From the NCBI GenBank assembly GCA_049999805.1, contig JBNGIO010003116.1, forward strand, positions 1-21,585: a stretch of 21,585 bases of DNA. The letters are read 5' to 3'. A program made the translations under genes and the position numbers. Shown here piece after piece: positions 18,741-21,585 of this stretch. Position 1 is the stretch's first letter. The number at the start of each line of letters is the position of its first letter. This stretch comes from Folioceros fuciformis (Eukaryota > Anthocerotophyta > Anthocerotopsida > Anthocerotales). The notes beneath the pieces were generated by a model. The model was not told the origin of the DNA and did not search any database. It saw nothing but the letters and a program-made list of their open reading frames with translations.

Positions 18741-18960
18741 TAATAAAACCCTAAACCCCTTTACTCCACCATGCTGCTAAGCCCCAAACCCATTCTGCTC
18801 CGTCATGTTGATAAACCCTAAACCCATTTTGCTTTGCCATGCTAATAAACCATAAACCCATTCTGCTCCACCATGCCCCTAAACTCATTATGTGGAGCAC
18901 CATGCCGCTCAACCATAAATCCCCACTACTTCATCATGCTAAACCCTAAATCTTAATTGC
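18696..18960. repeat. 34-bp minisatellite with telomere-like CCCTAAA motifs
   Basis: Five units of exactly 34 bp run in tandem (18696-18729, 18730-18763, 18764-18797, 18798-18831, 18832-18865), each beginning CTC/CTT and ending in (A/C)ATT(T/C)TG or TTTA. Shorter decayed units follow to about 18960. Most contain AACCCTAAACCC or a one-base variant of it, resembling the plant telomere heptamer. This is an interstitial array, not a true telomere, because the heptamers are not consecutive. Confidence 0.85.
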
Positions 18961-19330
18961 TTGCTCCACCATGTCGCTATACCATTCTAATCCACTATAT
19001 CATTGCTACAACAGTCCCACCCCACCGCTACACCACTCATACTATTGATTTATACTGCTCCTACACTATACCATCACATTGCTCATACCCCTTCTATGGG
19101 TGCTCAATCATATTGCCCCTTGTTCACCCATCACTCCACGCCACTCTACTCTACAGCACTCCTGTGCCCACCGCTGAATATCGCTCTACTCTATGCCCAC
19201 ACCATTCGCTTGTTCCAGCTCACCGCTCCGCTACACTCCGCTCCACCACAACACTACACCCACACACCACATCGCTCCACCCAAACAACCTTGAACAAAC
19301 ACCAACCCAAACAACCTTTATTGCTTTTGA
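18961..19330. repeat. C/A-rich low-complexity DNA
   Basis: Short CTCCAC, CACCAC and CTACTC words recur, probably the degenerate continuation of the minisatellite. A plus-strand frame is open for 165 codons here, but only because the composition excludes stops. It is not a believable gene. Confidence 0.7.
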
Positions 19331-19941
19331 TGCAAGACGCATAGGATTTTTTAGCTTTTTTAATAAATTTATATTTATACATTTTTTCATATTATATATA
19401 AAATATATAGTGAGTAATATTTATATATATAATATAACATATAAAATAAATTAGAAACATAGATATCATAATAAACTAGAAGGTTTTATGTTACGAGATA
19501 ATTGTATACACTACCTTACGGCATATTGAAATGCCAAATCCTCTATCAAAGAGCATCTTATCTCTTTAGAAGGGAAATGGGGACTTTATTCTGAAAAAGA
19601 GGGATTGGGCAAACCCATATACCTAAAAATAGAGGAAACAACTATTGGGAGGGTATCAAACCATCTATGTCTTTTAGCTATCATACAAACCTCAAGATTT
19701 GTTGTCTCTTGTTTTATTCTCTTAAGGCATTGGTCAATCACAATCCACACCTTAAAAATCTCTTTCTTAAAGCTTTATTGTATTTTAAGATACAATCTTT
19801 TAATAAATTCTAAAGTATTTTCAGAAATAAATGTCTAAAAAATAATAAGTGTGTATTATATTCAATTAATTGGTTTATGTAGTAAGTAAAATATAAATAA
19901 ATTTTTATAAAATAACTGATTCAAAGTTTATCATCTATTAG
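19331..19941. other. AT-rich, no gene
   Basis: This is AT-rich sequence with TATATA runs at 19380-19440. No coding signal is visible. It could be intronic, given the candidate exon that follows. Confidence 0.5.
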
Positions 19942-20031
19942 GAAGAAGAAATGGATAAAGTGAGCCGGCAACTTGCAGCAGAGAGGTACATCCAAGAACA
20001 AATTCAAATAGCAGCTGAAAAGGAGAGATTA
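19942..20031 (+). CDS. Candidate isolated exon encoding a coiled coil
   Basis: Ninety bases, exactly 30 codons, sit between a splice acceptor (CATCTATTAG) and a splice donor (GTAAGTTG) in AT-rich surroundings. They encode a Glu/Gln-rich helix (MDKVSRQLAAERYIQEQIQI, then AAEKERL) with no stop and with heptad-like hydrophobic spacing. Composition jumps sharply at both edges, as for plant exons. The rest of the gene is not recognisable in the window. It may be a real exon of a long-intron gene or a remnant. The fragment is too short to name. Confidence 0.4.
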
Positions 20032-20152
20032 GTAAGTTGTTGTTGTTAATAATATATTATAAGATTTTCCAAGTATAGCTCAAAATATTCTCATTGTAAA
20101 ATATTTTAAGTAAAAATATATGATGTGAAATAAAAATTAAAGCTAAAGTCTC

Positions 20153-20213
20153 AAAAATTGTAGAACTCTGAATCAAAGACCGAAAAATTGTCGAAATTCC
20201 AAATCAAAGACCC
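20153..20213. repeat. 30/31-bp tandem repeat, two copies
   Basis: AAAAATTGT…AATCAAAGACC occurs at 20153-20182 and 20183-20213 with a few differences in the middle. The surrounding sequence, 20032-20368, is AT-rich with no gene seen. Confidence 0.75.
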
Positions 20214-20368
20214 ACATAATTAGCTCACTTTATTTAAAAGAGATAGGAAATCCCATCTATCGCTAAGTTTACCCCCAAGTCCAAGGAGGAACAATCCAAA
20301 GAAGACAAATAGTGAAATAAGACCAACACCCTTGAACACCTTTCTTGTAGCTACCTATCGCACCAATC

Positions 20369-20669
20369 ATGATCAAACATGATGTAGGGCATACTTGCCA
20401 TTGGTACTACAAAGGTCACCACCAAAAAAGTTGCCATAGAAGAAGGGGAAAGAAGGGTCTCATTCTTGTACCTGTAATAGACATTTGCACACTCCTTGAT
20501 AAGCTTAGAAAGTCCTTGCCCATGACTCTATTAGTCTTCAGGGCAATGGGGATAAAAACATGGTTGTCTTACATTGAAAAGTACTTGTACATCTTGTCAG
20601 TCGTACATCCTTACAGTGCCCAACTTGAAGGGTTAATGATGATATGCCCGCATCTAAAGTAGGGCTAGG
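20369..20669 (+). pseudogene. Possible gag/integrase remnant of a third copia copy
   Basis: An open frame (20369-20662) begins with CHWYYKGHHQKSC, which resembles a copia zinc knuckle with Tyr for the second Cys and one residue missing. Its end, VVHPYSAQLEG, could be the integrase PYTxxQN motif just before the clear integrase piece that follows. If so, most of gag, protease and the integrase core has been deleted. The middle shows no motif and the assignment is tentative. Confidence 0.35.
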
Positions 20670-21060
20670 GTTGTGTCTATTGCGGCATATTAAGAGCAAA
20701 ATCCTTACAACGCCAGTTTCTGGTTGTACACCTTACGAGTGTTGGTATTGGAGCAAACCTCTAATCTCACACCTTTGTGTTTTGGTTGCCTTGCCTGTGC
20801 TCTCATTCCCACTCAGCTTTGCGACAAGCTTGATGCTTGTGCTCGAAAGTTTGTGTTTGTTGGTTATGGCAATGATAGCAAGGCCTACAAGCTCGTGGAC
20901 TTGTTTACGCAGACTATTTATGCCCACACCGTCACCTTTGATGAAGCTAAGGTTGTGCCTTAAATCGATACGTTGTTGACCTCTGCTCTTGCCATGCCCG
21001 ACGATGCTTCCTCTGGCTCGAGCACTCCTTGCTCGTCTGGTGACTTTTTTCTTGACCACC
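20670..21060 (+). pseudogene. Copia integrase C-terminal fragment, same family as outer element
   Basis: VSIAAY near 20673, then TPYECWYWSKPLISHLCV and KFVFVGYGNDSKAYKLVD, align residue by residue with 13840-14118 of the outer element (TPYECWHGTKPLISHLRV, KLVFVGYGDDRKAYKLVD). The frame changes near 20780 and stops at 20963. A Ser-rich stretch (SSGSST-like) continues to about 21060. No catalytic residues are included. It is a truncated relative, cut on the right by the LTR at 21116. Confidence 0.88.
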
Positions 21061-21115
21061 CTGTTTAGCCCTTTACCTTCCTTGCTTCTAGTGCTCCTAA
21101 CACCCCTGACAATAT

Positions 21116-21266
21116 TGCTTAGAGAGAACAACAAACTTGAATAATGAATAATGTATATATGATTACAAAGTGTTGGTCTTAAATACTAAACCCTAAGTAA
21201 CATGTCTGACCCTAGTCTAGGTAACTCAGCGACCGTGGTTACTATAATAAACTATGGGGTTTAACA
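21116..21266 (-). repeat. 3' LTR of a partial minus-strand copia element
   Basis: On the minus strand it starts TGTTAAACCCC after a purine tract and ends CTCTCTAAGCA, with TG...CA ends, about 151 bp. A TATATA lies inside. The five bases before it, AATAT (21111-21115), would be half of a target duplication whose partner lies beyond the window. The limits rest on terminal motifs and the neighbouring pol end, since no second LTR is in view. Confidence 0.65.
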
Positions 21267-21277
21267 CACCCCCTTAA
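21267..21277 (-). other. Polypurine tract of the partial element
   Basis: TTAAGGGGGTG on the minus strand abuts the TGTTAAACC start of the LTR. Confidence 0.7.
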
Positions 21278-21401
21278 CCACAACGCTGGTTACACTAGGG
21301 ACGTAGACGAAGATGGGCGATGTAGAAAACGAGCTGAGTGTTGGACGATTAGGTGAATGATAAGCTTCATCCATCCAGCACCCGGCACCTCCACTTGCAA
21401 C

Positions 21402-21585
21402 TCAAGGCAAGTAGGAAGAATAGTCTACGAGGCCCAGTGCCTCCGTGTGGAAGACATGCTTGTTTGTTGGTAAGCTCTTTGTAAGCAAGTCGGCTGTATT
21501 GAGCTCCGTGGATATCTGTTCGAAAGGTGTGCAATCATGAACAGCTGTGGTAAGCAACCTGTTGAGAATATAGGTGGCAGTCACA
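21402..21585 (-). pseudogene. Partial copia element: integrase piece fused in frame to RNase H end
   Basis: The minus-strand frame enters from outside the window with TATYILNRLLTTAVHDCTPF, which is integrase. Within a few residues it becomes LNTADLLTKSLPTNKHVFHT and EALGLVDYSS, which is the C-terminal end of pol after RNase H. All of RT and most of RNase H are missing but the frame is unbroken to the stop at 21402. The end, about 125 bp before the PPT, is where pol should end. This is an internally deleted, non-autonomous copy. Confidence 0.85.

Noticed and set aside
18957-19454. A 165-codon open frame
   Set aside because: It lies in C/A-rich low-complexity DNA followed by AT-rich sequence. 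The translation is His/Thr/Pro repeats without any domain.
1-21585. CRISPR array, tRNA, rRNA, bacterial operon or defence system
   Set aside because: No regularly spaced repeats with unique spacers, no cloverleaf or rRNA sequence, and no bacterial gene organisation were seen.

Overview
This window looks like repeat-rich nuclear DNA of a land plant. The evidence is two nested Ty1/copia LTR retrotransposons whose primer-binding sites match initiator-Met tRNA, copia termini and polypurine tracts of plant type, and scattered CCCTAAA (plant telomere-type) heptamers. I cannot name the species. I found no bacterial operon, rRNA, tRNA or CRISPR array, and no intact host gene. Every recognisable coding region is broken by stops or frameshifts.

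Layout. (1) 1-3954: fairly GC-rich flank with two unrecognised decayed coding stretches (557-972 minus, about 1902-3330 plus) and a 246-bp tandem duplication (3338-3836). (2) 3961-16617: an outer copia element on the plus strand. It has LTRs of about 203 and 208 bp, a 5-bp target duplication GTCCT, and a PBS directly after the 5' LTR. An unusually long leader is followed by gag, protease, integrase, reverse transcriptase and RNase H in copia order. (3) 6150-11960: a second copia element of another lineage, on the minus strand, inserted into the gag gene of the outer one. It is flanked by GAAGG duplications and has LTRs of 287 and 272 bp. It carries a 709-bp internal tandem duplication of the RT end and RNase H, a 28-bp perfect palindrome, and a GC-rich leader block. 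(4) 16624-20340: AT-richer flank with a decayed unrecognised minus-strand coding region (17439-18230), a 34-bp minisatellite carrying telomere-like motifs, low-complexity DNA, and a possible isolated 90-bp coiled-coil exon. (5) 20369-21585: a fragment related to the outer element's integrase, and the 3' end of a fourth copia copy on the minus strand, with its LTR, PPT and a fused integrase/RNase H reading frame, running off the window.

History. By hand count the outer LTRs differ at roughly 10% of positions, mostly transitions, and the nested LTRs at roughly 5%. That agrees with the order of insertion the nesting demands. Both elements are non-autonomous now: stops and frameshifts, YVDD to YVDN in the nested RT, a lost zinc-knuckle cysteine, and a destroyed protease DSGA motif in the outer element. 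I saw no convincing new functional system. The points most worth a second look are the non-canonical AG...CT LTR ends, the divergent internal duplication, the long leader of the outer element, and the unrecognised decayed genes.
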